This document shows, piece by piece, positions 35,476-46,469 of a stretch of 64,000 bases of DNA (within the stretch, counting starts at the first letter, position 1; every line of letters begins with the position of its first letter). Position numbers and translations under genes: made by a program. Origin of the DNA: Welwitschia mirabilis (lineage: Eukaryota > Gnetophyta > Gnetopsida > Welwitschiales). The notes beneath the pieces were generated by a model. That model was given only the letters and a program-made list of their open reading frames with translations. It was not told the origin of the DNA and ran no database searches. The stretch spans positions 191,115,655-191,179,654 of the forward strand of contig JBOZIK010000001.1 in NCBI GenBank assembly GCA_051453625.1, in the 5' to 3' direction.

Positions 35476-36444
35476 TATTAGGTATCCTAAATAATTAAGT
35501 ATAGATTTATGATCATAATACAATCTTACTCTTTATCCATTAACTTGATTAATTACATTTTCATTAGGATCATAGATTTCTATGGCCCCATTTCGAAGAA
35601 TCTTTGTTATGGTATAGGGTCCTAGTAAATTTTGTTCATATTTTTGTTTTATGAATTTTCTTAGGATTATTAAATAATACAGAATCTTCCACATTAGAAT
35701 TTATCTTTCTGATTTTATTATCATGGTATATTTTAGTTTTTTGTTGCATAAGTGTTTTACATATAAGAGATTCTTTTCTATTTTCATCTAAAAAATTTAT
35801 GTTTTCTATCCATTTTTTTTGAGCTATGTCTAATTAAATTTTAATTCTTTAGCTTGTTTAACACTTTTATTCTAAATTCAATTGGTAAAACAACTATTTT
35901 CCTATAGATTAGTTCATATGGAGTAAATCTTGTAGTATGTTTTCAAGTTATTCTATAAGCCCATAGAGCTTCATTTAACTTATCAGACCAATTATTTTTC
36001 TTATTGTTTATAACTTTTATTAATATTCTATTGAGCTATCTATTAGTTACTTCAGCTTGATCATTAAATTGGGGGTGATAGGTAGTAAAGAGTTTTTAAT
36101 GAATTCTAAACTTGATTAAAAGTTTCTAAAAAACTTCACTAGTAAAATGAGTTTCCCTATTAGATATAAGGCTTTAAGGAGCTCCAAACTAGTAGACTAT
36201 ATTCTTAAGAAAAAAGTTAATCATGGTTTGAAAAGAAGAATTTGTTACAACTTTATCCCTAGTTCATTTAGTAAAGTAATTAACATAAACCAAAATATAT
36301 TTATCTCTAAAAGATGAAAGATTAATAGGTTCAATATAAATCTATTCCTCAAATATTAAAAGGTTTATTTGTTTGAAACCATTATTATGGCATTTCTAAC
36401 TTTTGGCGAAATATGCCTTCTCTCTAATATTTATCACAACCTTG
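35475..36444 (-). pseudogene. Integrase of element I (core and C-terminal domain), interrupted by J
   Basis: On the minus strand, just left of the inserted copia element, the zinc-finger tail reads CDKY*REGIF and then a KLEMP block. The core follows with FNI*GIDLY (first catalytic Asp in GID), a decayed second block, and KLNEALWAYRIT with FTPYELIYRK. The C-terminal piece reads NLLGPYTITKILRNGAIEIYD then VNG*RVRLYY. The LGPYTI is a clear GPY/F module as in gypsy integrases. Stops and frame changes are present. The N-terminal half of the zinc finger lies on the other side of J at about 44,129-44,160. Confidence 0.75.
36440..36444. other. Target-site duplication of copia J (left copy, ccttg)
   Basis: ccttg lies immediately before the 5' LTR and again at 44,124-44,128 after the 3' LTR. 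Removing J and one copy restores the integrase reading frame of element I across the site (ANTYVQG then CDKY). Confidence 0.85.
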
Positions 36445-37960
36445 TGTTAGATTATTTTTTGCTAATTAATGTCAAACTAATATTTTATATATAAAAAATT
36501 TTGTGTATCTTGTGCAGAAGATGTTAATTACTTACAGGTTAAAAGAAGAAGCTAAAAACATTGAATTCTGAGCACTAGAAACCTATCAGTTCTTTTATCC
36601 TCTTAAGGGGTCAACTGGACTTTTAAGGGTCAATCGCACCAGAAGTAGATAGACTAAATGAACTGCATTTAGAGGGATCAAATGGATTTTTGATGGGATC
36701 AGACAGACCTATAACCTTGAGAACTAGTATCTTGAATCGAATGGCAAGGGGTTGACCGGATGCTTATGGGGTCGACTAGATTTAAGGACTTGATAAATAA
36801 TATCCCTATAATGAATGATAAGGGGTCGACTAGACCTATGATGGAGTTGACTAGATCTATGAACCAAGAAACAGTACTTCTGAATTAGTTGTCAAGGGAT
36901 CGACTGAACCTATAATGGGGTCAACCAGACCTGATGCAGGAAAATGGAAAGAATTTTACCAAGACAAGTAGGTGACTGGATTTTACTATAGGCAACTAGA
37001 CTAGGATTGACCAAATCTAGATGGGATTAATTGGACATGAAGCCATAAAAAATTTGAGTGACCAAAATTTTCACTCGAGTGACTTGTGTAAGTCACGGTA
37101 CCAGATGGAGTTAACCAAACTTTTGAGGGGTCAACTAAGCGAAATGGAAGCAAAATTCTTTAGTTATTATGTAGCCATTGGATAGCCATTTTCTAGCCTT
37201 TTATAGCTATTGGAAGCATGTTTCAAATGTAATAAATCCTAAAAGACTTCTAATATAAATAGTCAAGATATAAATGACTATAGAATCCTTTTGAACAATC
37301 TTCAATTTTTTCAATCTATTGGATCTAAAAAAATGAGCATTTTTATCTTGTGAATTTCATTGTTGTATCTTGGCATTTGTACTTATAATCAAAGAAGATC
37401 TACCATCTATATCATCTCTACATTCAAGATTAGATTTTGTGCTTTATCTATTTTACATCTACCAGAGAAGAGATTTATCAAATCTACTACATTAAGAATG
37501 AGTGATATCCATACATATTTGGCATTATTACATCACTGCTATGCATTGTGAAAAGTTTAGACTAAGCGTTAAAAATTCCACTTAAAGGTTGAGATTAAGC
37601 CTTAAAAAGTCCATTTAAAGATTGAGACTAAGCCTTAAAAAGTCCAATTGTAAAGGTTATGTATAAACTTGGAATACCTATGGAGTAATGAAGATCCAAG
37701 ATCTAGCTTGGGGATAAGCTGATTGTCGAGAGTGGAGTAGGAGGTCTCCCGAACCACTATAAATTTGGCGTGCATTCATTTGGTACTTCTATGCTTTTAG
37801 TTATTATTTATTTACTTCTATTGATTTCTCTTTTCATGCACATTTTGAATTAGTTAATTATTATATGCGAGTTTTTGTTTAATATCGAATTCATTTAGAA
37901 TATTGTGTTGTAATTTTTAAGAACCTATTCACTCTCCCTTTAGGGTTCTCAATTCTATCA
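36445..37960 (+). repeat. 5' LTR of copia element J
   Basis: 1516 bp, TGTTAG...CTATCA, matching 42,520-44,123. It contains about a dozen copies of a motif like ggggtcgac(t/c)(a/g)ga between about 36,606 and 37,140. A TATA box lies at 37,254-37,260. Such GTCGAC-rich LTRs are seen in some large plant copia families. Confidence 0.9.
37254..37260 (+). promoter_or_regulatory. TATA box in 5' LTR of J
   Basis: TATAAAT, conserved at the same place in the 3' LTR (43,416-43,422). Expected to set the transcription start of the element. Confidence 0.5.
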
Positions 37961-37962
37961 AT

Positions 37963-37979
37963 TGGTATCAGAGCAGGTT
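37963..37979 (+). other. Primer-binding site of J (initiator Met tRNA)
   Basis: tggtatcagagcaggtt starts three bases after the LTR. It matches the complement of the 3' end of plant initiator-Met tRNA (tggtatcagagc...). Confidence 0.85.
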
Positions 37980-38238
37980 AAGTCTCTTCTTAGATCTTAA
38001 TTGATCTAGACTTCTAAAGCTCATGATGAGTATTTACTTTGATGACTTTTCAAATATGAACTTCCTAATCATCTTTACTTTTAGTTGTATATTTTAAATA
38101 ACATATGGATATATTTTTAAATAGATTGCAACCAGTGGAAGTACATAGGAGTCAACTAAAAGTAACAAAATAAATGCTCAAAAATTCGACAAAGAAAGGA
38201 GACTTTCATTTATAAAACTTGTGCCTCCTTTATAAAAT

Positions 38239-38832
38239 ATGCCTAATACATTAGATCATGATGATCTTGATGTGATCAATGAAGAACAGGATGAGCTGGA
38301 AGACACCTATCAAGAGCTATATCAAGAATGTGAGAAGCTGGCTAAAAGGATAAATGATCTAAATAAGATTATAAAATCTCTTACTAAGGAAAAGAAGGAA
38401 GTAAAATCACATTTTAAAAGAATTAAATCAGAAAACTTTGATCTCACTCTACAGGTAAAATAGCTATCTTATTTTGTTAATAAATTTTTAGGTGAATATA
38501 CCCAATTAGAACAGATGCTTGGAGTTCAGAAACCTAATAGTAAGTAATGAGGTATTGGCTTCATCTCTCAAAGACCTCAAAGGTAGTAAAATTAGATAAC
38601 TAGTGATGATAAGCTCATTTAAAAAGTTACTTGTTATTTCTGTGGGAGAACTAGTCATTCAAAACTCATGTGCAATGTTAGAAAACTAATGTTATTTTTA
38701 AACTCAATTAGTACCTTTCCATTTAAATTTATTCCTAAAGGAGGTATACCACGTAAGTCTAGAAAGACTATGTGGGTGAAAGCTAATGACCTTAAAAGTC
38801 TTTTAATTTAGATAGCTTTCAAGGTTTTAAAT
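38239..38832 (+). pseudogene. gag of copia J (shortened)
   Basis: From ATG at 38,239 a 74-codon open stretch (MPNTLDHDDLDVINEEQDEL...) is acidic and heptad-like (LYQECEKLAKRINDLNK), a probable coiled coil. Further on in the same frame a complete zinc knuckle reads CYFCGRTSHSKLMC (38,632-38,673), the CX2CX4HX4C pattern used to bind element RNA. The N-terminal capsid part usual for copia gag is missing: only about 280 bases separate the primer site from this ATG. Stops break the frame. The same frame continues into the protease. Confidence 0.75.
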
Positions 38833-39231
38833 AGCATAAGATGGTATCTAGATAGTGGGTGTTTAAGGCATATAACAAAAGAAAAATCTAGATTCAAGCA
38901 ATTAAGCAACTTTAATAGAGAAGAAGTAACTTTCAGGGACAATGAGAGAGTAAAAATAGAAGATATTAGAAGCATTAGTGAAGATAAACTTCATATAATT
39001 AATGAAGTTTTGTGTGTAAATGGTTTAAAGCATAATTTATTGAGCATTAGCCAAATTTATGACAAAGGTCACAAGATAGTTTTTGATAAATCAAAATGTA
39101 AAATTTTTCATGGAAAATTGAATAATGTAATTCTTAGAGCAAGTAGAATAGACAATGTTTATAGCATAGATCAATCATTTTCTTCATGTTATTTTTCAAA
39201 TGTTCCTCAAGAACAGTTGTGGCATAAATGA
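38833..39231 (+). pseudogene. Protease and pre-integrase region of copia J
   Basis: WYLDSGC at 38,842-38,862 carries the catalytic Asp of copia protease (D-S-G). Then come LRHITKEKSRF, a loop with DKLHIINEVLCVNGLKHNLLS and SQIYDKGHKIVFDK, all typical copia protease blocks. The last 73 codons (39,010-39,231) are open and end in EQLWHK, the pre-integrase LWH motif. There a TGA replaces the Arg of L-W-H-K/R-R-L-G. Same frame as gag. Confidence 0.8.
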
Positions 39232-40100
39232 TTAGGTAATGTTAATTATGATAAGTTAAAAATGATTATTCATAAAAACATCATGAAAGGTATTCCTAAA
39301 ATAAATGTAGAAAAATGAGGCTTATGTAATGCATGCCAAAAGGAAAAATGAATTAGGATTTCACATAAAAGCAAAATCCAAACATCCACATCTATGCCAT
39401 TAAAACTTATTCATATGGATCTTTAGGCCCTGCTCAAATTCAAAGTCTATGTGGAAAACATTATTTTCTCATCATGGTTGATAACTTGTTTAGATATAAT
39501 TATGTGGCATTCTTGTCAAACAAATCTAAAGCTTACAAACATTAGGTTGAGATTTGAAACAAGATTCAAAATAAAAAGGGGTATACCATAAAGAAAATAA
39601 AAAGCGATCATGGTGGTGAATTTTAGAATCATGTTTTTGAAAAATATTGCATTGAAAATGGAATTGAACATTAGTTTTCAACCCTAAAAACACCATAACA
39701 AAATTGTATAGCTAAAATAAAGAATAGAGTCCTCCAAGAAATGGCACGAACTATGTTAAATGATAAGGAGGTTTCTAAATCCTTTTGGGCTGAGGCAATT
39801 AGCACAACATCCTATATTATTAATAGAGTATATCTTAGACCTAGTATAGACAAAACACCATATAAGTTATGAAAAGGAAGACCACCTAATGTATTATATT
39901 TTAAAGTTTTCAGAAGAAATGCTATGTGCTAAAAGATAGAGAACATTTAAGCAAATTCAAGTCTAAGATAGATGAAGCTATTTTCTTAGATTACTCAACT
40001 AGAAGTAAGAGTATATCATGTTTTTAACAAAAGAAGCTTAATAGTAAAATAGTTAATTAATGTAAAAATGATGAAATTAACACAAGATCAAACTGCACAG
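39232..40100 (+). pseudogene. Integrase of copia J
   Basis: Starts with the zinc-finger region (LGNVNYDKL, then CNACQKEK at about 39,330). The core has the MPLKLIHMDL block at about 39,397 with the first catalytic Asp, a broken second block (KAIMVVNF), and AVARTMLND-like AR(T)M and SFWAEAI blocks at about 39,740-39,800. Frame changes and stops occur between blocks. Integrase lies before RT, which identifies the element as Ty1/copia. Confidence 0.7.
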
Positions 40101-40289
40101 ATGAATAGGAAGTTATAACTACAAGTATTTCCACAACCAATGAAGGTTCTCCCAAAAGTAATGAATTTTCAATAAAAGAAGGCATACCAAAAAGGCTCAA
40201 ACTTCTTAAATATCATCCTTTAGAATATATTATTGAAGAAGTCAACTAAAAAATAATGATAAGAGGATCTATGAAAAATGTATGCTTAC

Positions 40290-41120
40290 GTTTGTTGTGT
40301 TTCAATGATAAAACCTAAGAAATTTGAAGAAGTAGAAATTCATTAAGAATGGATGATGGTAATATAAGATGAGTTACAATAATTAAAAAGAAATGATGAT
40401 TGGAAGATAGTAGAAAGGCTAAGAGATAAAAATGTCATTGGAACTAAATGGATTTTTAAGAATAGATGTGATGAAGAAAATAATGTCATTAAAAACAAGG
40501 TAAGATTAGTAGCACAAGGCTATAATCAAATAGAAGGCATTAATGTAGAAGATACTTTTACTCCAATTACAAAATTGGATAGCATTATAATGTTTTTTTC
40601 TTTTGTAGCTTTTAAAAATTTCAAAGTTTATCAAATGGATGTAGAGTACCTTTTTAAATGGTATGTTAGTTGAAGAAGTTTATATATAACAACCACAAGG
40701 TTTTATTCATCCTCGTAAAAATGATCATGTATATAGACTTAAGAAATACCTTATATGGATTGAAACAAGATATAAGAGCTTGGTATGAAAAGCTAGCTAC
40801 CTTCTTAAATGAAAATGGATATATTTGAGGAACTATAGACAAAAACTTATTTGTAAAGAACTTGAAAAAGGATTTTATTATTATACAGATTTATGTAGAT
40901 GATATTATCTGTGATTCCTCAAATGAGAAGTTATCAAAAGAAATTGTAAGTATTATGACAAATCAATTTGAAATGAGTATGCTTGATGAAGTAAAAATGT
41001 TTCTTGGACTTTAGATCAAGCAATCTAAATATGGAATATTTATTTTTTAGTCTAAATATACAAGATATTTAGTCAAATGCTTTGGATTAAAAAATGTAAA
41101 AACAACTGACACTCCTATGT
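40290..41120 (+). pseudogene. Reverse transcriptase of copia J
   Basis: Begins around RNDDWKIVERL and VIGTKWIFKN at about 40,390-40,460, then VRLVAQGYNQIEGINVEDTF, the copia signature (K-A-R-L-V-A-x-G-Y-x-Q). VYQMDVEYLF matches V-x-Q-M-D-V-K-x-A-F. The catalytic YVDD is intact at 40,892-40,903 (IYVDDII). Several frameshifts (for example near 40,650 and 40,730) destroy the ORF. Confidence 0.8.
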
Positions 41121-41870
41121 CTGCATCATGTAAAGTAAGTTTGAATGAAAATGACAAACCTGTGGATAAAAAAATTTATAGAAGTATGATTGGTATTTTA
41201 TTATATTTGATCGCAAATAGACTGAATATTATGTTTAGTATTGGATTTTATGCAAGGTATCAATCCCAACCAAAAAAATCACATCCTCAAGTAGTAAAAA
41301 TAATAATTAGGTATGTAAAAGACACATGTGATTATGGCTTATAGTATCCCACTGAGACATCTTTCGAACTTATAGGATTTAGTGATGCAGATTGGGCTAG
41401 TTGTAAAGATAATAGAAAGAGCACAAGTATAAATTATTTTCTGTTAGTTTCATGTTTAGTAGGATGAACAAGTAAGAAATAAAACTCTATTTCTCTTTCT
41501 ACTATAAAAGTAGAATATATTATATCAAGCAGTTGTTGCACTTACCTTTTGTGAATGTAAAAAACGCTAAAGGATTTTGGTGTTAATTATGAATAAGTTC
41601 CTATTTTCTGTGACAATACCAGTGCTATAAATATATTGAAAAATCCTATTTAACACTAAAAAATGAAGCATATTGAGCTAAGACATCATTTCCTATGAGA
41701 CCAAGTCAAAAAAGGACTCATCTTTATGAATTTTATGACTTCAGACCAATAATTGGTAAATATTTTTACTAAACCTCTAAATTTTGATACTTTTTTTCAT
41801 CTTAGAAATGAATTGGGGGTTATCTCGCTATCTTATGGTTGATTTCAGGATAGATGAGATCGATCAAATA
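41117..41870 (+). pseudogene. RT end and RNase H of copia J
   Basis: The 75-codon open piece at 41,117-41,344 reads MSASCKVSLNENDKPVDKK... and YRSMIGILLYLIANR, the copia block before RNase H, with HPQVVKIIIRYVK. Then SDADWASCKDNRKSTS follows at about 41,380-41,430 in the frame after a stop. Late blocks resemble C-D-N-x-S-A and end with FLLNL(N)FDTFFHL, the usual A-D-I-F-T-K-P-L end. Stops are frequent. Confidence 0.75.
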
Positions 41871-42507
41871 GTTAAAAAAATTAGTTGCCTAGACCCTCTA
41901 AGTTCTATAGTTATCCCAACGAAAGTATAGAATGGAATTTTTTTAATCCTTGCTTTAATCTACTCATTCTATTTATCTAACTTTGTTTTATCTATAAACT
42001 TTTATTCTCTTCTTTATCATTAATGTCAAAAAGGAGGAGAATTAGTTGATTATTTGTTGAATGTTTTCTTATGGTAAATGAAATCTACATACACTTTTCT
42101 ATTATGCTCTACATTATTCAATTGGTATCTCAAATCAAATAATTTGTATCTCAAATATTTTTGTGCTTTTATAAATCACATGTACTTAAACATGTTTCTC
42201 TATTAATATCATATATACTTAACTTAATAAGTTTAAAGTTTTCTAATGTTCAAAATAAATTCTAATATGTGATATTTGATTAAAGTGTTAAATGATTTAT
42301 ATGATTACATTATGTTTTTCATAAAGTTGTGCCCTTAACTTTTCAAATGTGCATATTAAATTTATTTCATTTTAAGCACAAATTTTGATTGCTTAAAGTG
42401 TATTAACCTATTTCAAAAGGAGTATTATTTTGTAATAAGAATTTTGTAAGAGGAAGATTTTCTAAGTTTTAATTTTTCATAAGTAAGTATTATTTGCTAT
42501 TAATATC
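41871..42507 (+). other. 3' untranslated region of copia J
   Basis: About 640 bp between the RNase H end and the polypurine tract. No ORF or domain is visible. Confidence 0.5.
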
Positions 42508-42519
42508 AAAGGGGGAGAT
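42508..42519 (+). other. Polypurine tract of copia J
   Basis: aaagggggagat immediately before the TGTTAG that starts the 3' LTR. Classic for plant Ty1/copia. Confidence 0.9.
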
Positions 42520-44123
42520 TGTTAGATTATGTTTTATCAATTAATGTTAAACTAATATTTTTTGTATAGAAAATTTTGTGTATCTCATGCAGAAGATGTT
42601 AATTACTTAAAGGTTAAAAGCAAAAATAAAAACCATTAAATTCTGAGCACTAGAAACCTGTCAATTCTTTTACTCTCTTTAGGGATCAATCAAACTTTCA
42701 AGGGGTCAACCGCATCTAAAGTAGATAGACTAAATGAACTGCATTCAAAGGGGTCAAAAGGATTTCTGATGAAATCGACTAGATCTACAACCTTGAGAAC
42801 TAGTGTCCTTGAACTAGATGATAAGGGGTCAACTGGATCCTTATGAGGTTGATCGTATTTGAGGACCTAATAAATAGTAACCTTAGATTGAATGACAAGG
42901 GGTTGAATAGAGCCATGATGGAGTTGACTTAATCTGTGAACTAAAGAATAGCGCTCCTAAACTAATTTCTAAGGAGTTGATTAGACTTGATGCTAGAAAT
43001 TGGAAAGAATTTATCAGGATAAGCAGATGTCCGAATTTTGTTGTAGGTGACCAAACTAGGGTCAATCAAACCCAGATGGAGTCAACCAGACATGGAGCCA
43101 TAAGAAACTAGGGAAACTAAAATTTTCATTTAGGAAACTTGTGTAAGTCACAATACTAGATGAGATTGACTAGACTTTTAAGAAGTCAACTAGGAAAAAC
43201 AGAAGTAAAATTTTCTAGTTATTATGTNNNNNNNNNNNNNNNNNNNNNNNNNNNNNNNNNNNNNNNNNNNNNNNNNNNNNNNNNNNNNNNNNNNNNNNNN
43301 NNNNNNNNNNNNNNNNNNNNNNNNNNNATTATGTATCCATTGGGTAGTTATTTTCTATTCATTTATAGCTATTGAAAGTATATTTCAAATTTAATAAATC
43401 ATAAAATCCTTTCCATATAAATAGCTAAGAGATAAATGACTATAGAATTTTTTTGAACCATCTTCAATTGTGTCAATCTATTGGATCTAAAGGAACAAGC
43501 ACATAATCTTGTAAATTTCATTATTGTATCTTGACATCTATACTTCTGACTAAAGAAGATCTATCATCTATATCATCTCTACATTCAAGATTAGATTCTA
43601 TGGTTCATCCATCTTACTTCTACCAGAGAAGAGCTCCATCAAATCTATTGCATCAAGAACAAGTGATATCTATGCATATTTGGCATTATTACATCACTGT
43701 TATGCATTATGAAAGGTTGAGACTAAGCCTTGAAAAGTCCACTCAAAGGTTGAGGCTAAGCCTTAAAAATTCCATTCAAAGATTGAGATTAAGCCTTGAA
43801 AATTCCATTTGTAAAGGTTACAGGTGAACTTGGAATACTTGGTGGAGTAATGAAGATCTAATATCTAGCTTGGGGATAAGCTAATCGTCGAGAGTGGAGT
43901 AGAGGGTTTCCCAAACCATTATAAATATGGCATGCATTCATTTGGTACTTCTGTGATTTCAGTTATTACTTATTTACTTCTATTAATTTATCTTTTCATG
44001 CACAATTTGGATTAATTAATTATTGTATGCAAGTTTTTGTTTAATATCAGATTTATTTAGAATACTGTGTTATAATTTTTAAGAACCTATTTACCCTCCC
44101 CTTTAGGGTTCTTGATCCTATCA
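42520..44123 (+). repeat. 3' LTR of copia element J
   Basis: Matches 36,445-37,960 over the full length. It contains a 100-N gap whose flanks share attatgt. Without it the length is about the same as the 5' LTR. It ends in CTATCA, followed by the target duplication ccttg. Confidence 0.9.
43228..43327. other. Assembly gap (100 N), probably false
   Basis: The 5' LTR of J reads ttagttattatgtagccattgg through this point. Here attatgt occurs on both sides of the N run and the rest lines up without loss. The gap is likely an overlap of contigs. Confidence 0.75.
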
Positions 44124-44910
44124 CCTTGGACATAAGTGTTTGCATCTTTAAATATGATGGATTAATAGTATCTCATATAGAGAATTTTCATTCCTATTCT
44201 CTTTGCATCATAATGTCTCCTTTTTCTTATTGTTAAGCTTCGTTTAAAATTTATTTTTATAAGTTTTTCTTAATAAATCTTCTAATGACATGGTCTTTTA
44301 ATTCTCTAAGTAACATCTTATCATCCCAAATATAATCTCTAGACTTCCTTAATAATCTTTTCCTTTTATAGTAAGTTATAAATGAGGAAAATATTTTACT
44401 TACAAGAAAGTTGATAATGTTAGCATACCATGGATTTATGTGTTCATCAAAAAATGCATCTCTTATATTAATTTACTCTTGATCCAAATACTCCAATCTT
44501 GATAAGTGATCTACTACTACATTATCTATTTCTTTCATATTAATGTTTTTTTAATCAAACTCCTACATTAATAATATTCATCTCATAATTCCCATGTTTA
44601 CTTCTTTCTTATTCACTAGAAATCTAATGGCACAATGATTAATATGAAATTTCACTTTATAATCTAAAATATAATGTTTGAATTTTTGTAATGCTATTAC
44701 CACTATTAGTAATTCTTTCTATGTTATTGTATACTTTTTTGAGTTGGTTTAAAATTCTTACTAATGTGAGCAATGGCATAAGGTTTATTGTCTTCATCTT
44801 TCTATCCTAAAACTACTCCATAACATGTTTAGATGCATGTATCATAATGTAGAATGGTCTTGTCCAATTTCATCATTACATAATTGTTGATAATAAAAGT
44901 TTATATTTTA
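44124..44910 (-). pseudogene. RNase H and integrase zinc finger of element I
   Basis: Minus strand, directly right of J. RNase H pieces read ELLIVVIALQKFKHYIL at about 44,680-44,730, KVKFHINHCAIRFL, then RWILLM and DNVVVDHLSRLE at about 44,500. The last is the D-H-L-S-R-L signature that ends gypsy RNase H. Then PWYANIINFL and YYKRKRLLRKSRDYIWDDK lead into the integrase zinc finger, ending KDANTYVQG at 44,129-44,160, where J is inserted. Frames are interrupted by stops. Confidence 0.8.
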
Positions 44911-44920
44911 NNNNNNNNNN
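44911..44920. other. Assembly gap (10 N) in RT/RNase H of element I
   Basis: The gap falls between the end of RT and the start of RNase H. The expected block between KDVEYDW and NWTRPFYIM is short by some residues, so a small amount of sequence may be missing here. No second copy is available to check. Confidence 0.6.
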
Positions 44921-45760
44921 TGGTATACATCTTAACATTTCTTAGTCCAGTCATATTCTACATCCTTTTGTAGAAGATTCCTCAAAGGTTTAGCAATTTT
45001 GCTAAAATTAGATATGAATCTTTTATAATCTTCTATAATATTTCTTAGTCTAGTCATATTCTTAATTTTGTGAGTTTATTTGAGAAGAGAATATCTTTTA
45101 TATCTTTTATTTTTTGTTTATTAGTTTCAATCCCCTTTTTAGATATTTATGTCCTAATATTATTCCTTCTGTCATCATAATATTACTTTTTGACCAGTTA
45201 AGTTTAAGAAAATTTTCTTCACATCTTTTCAAAATTTTTATAGCCTCTGAAGTAACTCTTCAAAATCCTTTCCAAATGTTTAGAAGTCATCCATAAATAC
45301 ATTAATTGATCTTCCTATCATATCTTAAAAAATACTATTTACTAACCTTTTAGAAGTAGTGGAAGCATTACATAGTCCAAATGGTAGTACCCCAATGATA
45401 AGTGAAAGTTGTTTTGACTTGGTCCTCTGAAGATATAGGAACTTGATTGCAGCCACTATATTCATCTAAGAAGCTATAGTATTGATATCTAAGCACTCTT
45501 TCTAAAACTTGATTAATAAATAAAAGAGGAAAATGATCATTATAAGTTACTATATTTAACATTATAAAGTATATACACACTCTCCATTTATTTTCTTTCT
45601 TTGGTACAACTATTAGAGGAATAACCCATTTTAAATTAGATATTGAATAAATGAATTCTACTTCTAAGAGTTTAGAAATTTTTAATTTAAGTACCTCTTG
45701 CATATGTGAGTTACACTTTCTCTCTGATTACTAACTTGATTTAATGGAAGTGTATTAGTA
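44921..45760 (-). pseudogene. Reverse transcriptase of element I
   Basis: The 111-codon ORF at 45,368-45,703 reads VLKLKISKLLEVEFIYSIS, then WVIPLIVVPKKENKWRVCI, DHFPLLFINQVLE, YYSFLDEYSGCNQVPI and DQVKTTFTYHWGT. These are successive conserved blocks of gypsy RT. The catalytic FMDDF is intact at 45,283-45,297. Later blocks GIILGHKYLKRG and KRFISNFSKIAKPLRNLLQK run to 45,000. The short K-K-E-N-K-W connection, without the longer insert found in Athila RT, favours the Tat side. Frame changes after 45,368 make it non-functional. Confidence 0.85.
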
Positions 45761-46250
45761 GATTTTATGTTAGCAGATTCTTGGATTTGTTTCTTTAATA
45801 TCTGTTTGATTCCAAGTGAAGGATCCTTTTCTTTTAATTAACATTCTTTTAAGTCTTATCTTTTAAGAATGAGTTAGGAAACTATTTATAATCAATGGTC
45901 TATTGGGAGCTACCTCAATATACTTTAGCCCTTTCTTAAGAGAAGGTTTTCCTATTACTTTTGTTGCTAAATATTCTTCCTTATATTTCTCCTCATTTTG
46001 TTTATTTAACATTAGATTAAGTTCCTATGTTAGGATTGCATTGGTTATTTCTTCTATGTTTCGTAAAATTTCTTCAATAACCACTATATCAAAAAGTTTA
46101 ATTTTTTTATTGAGATCTCTAAGACTAATTTCTATTACCCCTCTTCTATAATAAATGGTAGCATTAGCAGTAGCCATCCACAGCCTTCCAAGAATTATTG
46201 CATGGGTCTCTCCTTAAGTTTTCATTACTAATGAATCTATTAAATAGATA
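45760..46250 (-). other. Protease-RT linker of element I
   Basis: About 500 bases with decayed minus-strand coding signal between protease and RT. No domain recognised. Confidence 0.4.
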
Positions 46251-46255
46251 AAACC

Positions 46256-46456
46256 TTAGATTTCTATGGGTATATCTTTCAGAACTCCTTCTAGCATAAC
46301 TATTAAGCCATCTACTAAGTAAACTTTTCTTTTGTAAGGTATTAATTTCAACTTTTCTAATTCTTCATAAGTTTCATAGTTCATAAAATTAATACTCACT
46401 CCAAGATCTATAAGTGCTTCTACTTTAAGTTTTCCATATATTTTTACACTTATCAT
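46256..46456 (-). pseudogene. Aspartic protease of element I
   Basis: An open stretch of 66 codons, MISVKIYGKLKVEALIDLGV. The active-site loop ALIDLGVSINFM has the D-L-G-x-S form common in Tat/Athila proteases, with the catalytic Asp kept. Then TYEELEKLKLIPYK and a VYLVDG loop fit the flap region. It lies between gag (right) and RT (left) in element sense. Confidence 0.8.
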
Positions 46457-46469
46457 AGGTGATCTTGGA

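Larger units (their letters stand above)
36445..44123 (+). mobile_element. Element J: complete Ty1/copia retrotransposon
   Basis: 7,679 bp with two LTRs, a 5-bp target duplication, an initiator-Met primer site, a clear polypurine tract and coding order gag, protease, integrase, RT, RNase H, which is the Ty1/copia order. The LTRs (about 1.5 kb), the coiled-coil gag and the primer site fit large plant copia lineages such as SIRE/Maximus, but lineage is not proven. The polyprotein is broken by many stops and frameshifts. Gag appears shortened at its N-terminus. It is nested in the integrase of element I. Confidence 0.9.

Noticed and set aside
45114-46151. Plus-strand ORFs at 45,114-45,296 and 45,903-46,151
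   Set aside because: They overlap the minus-strand RT and protease region of element I and have no domain match.
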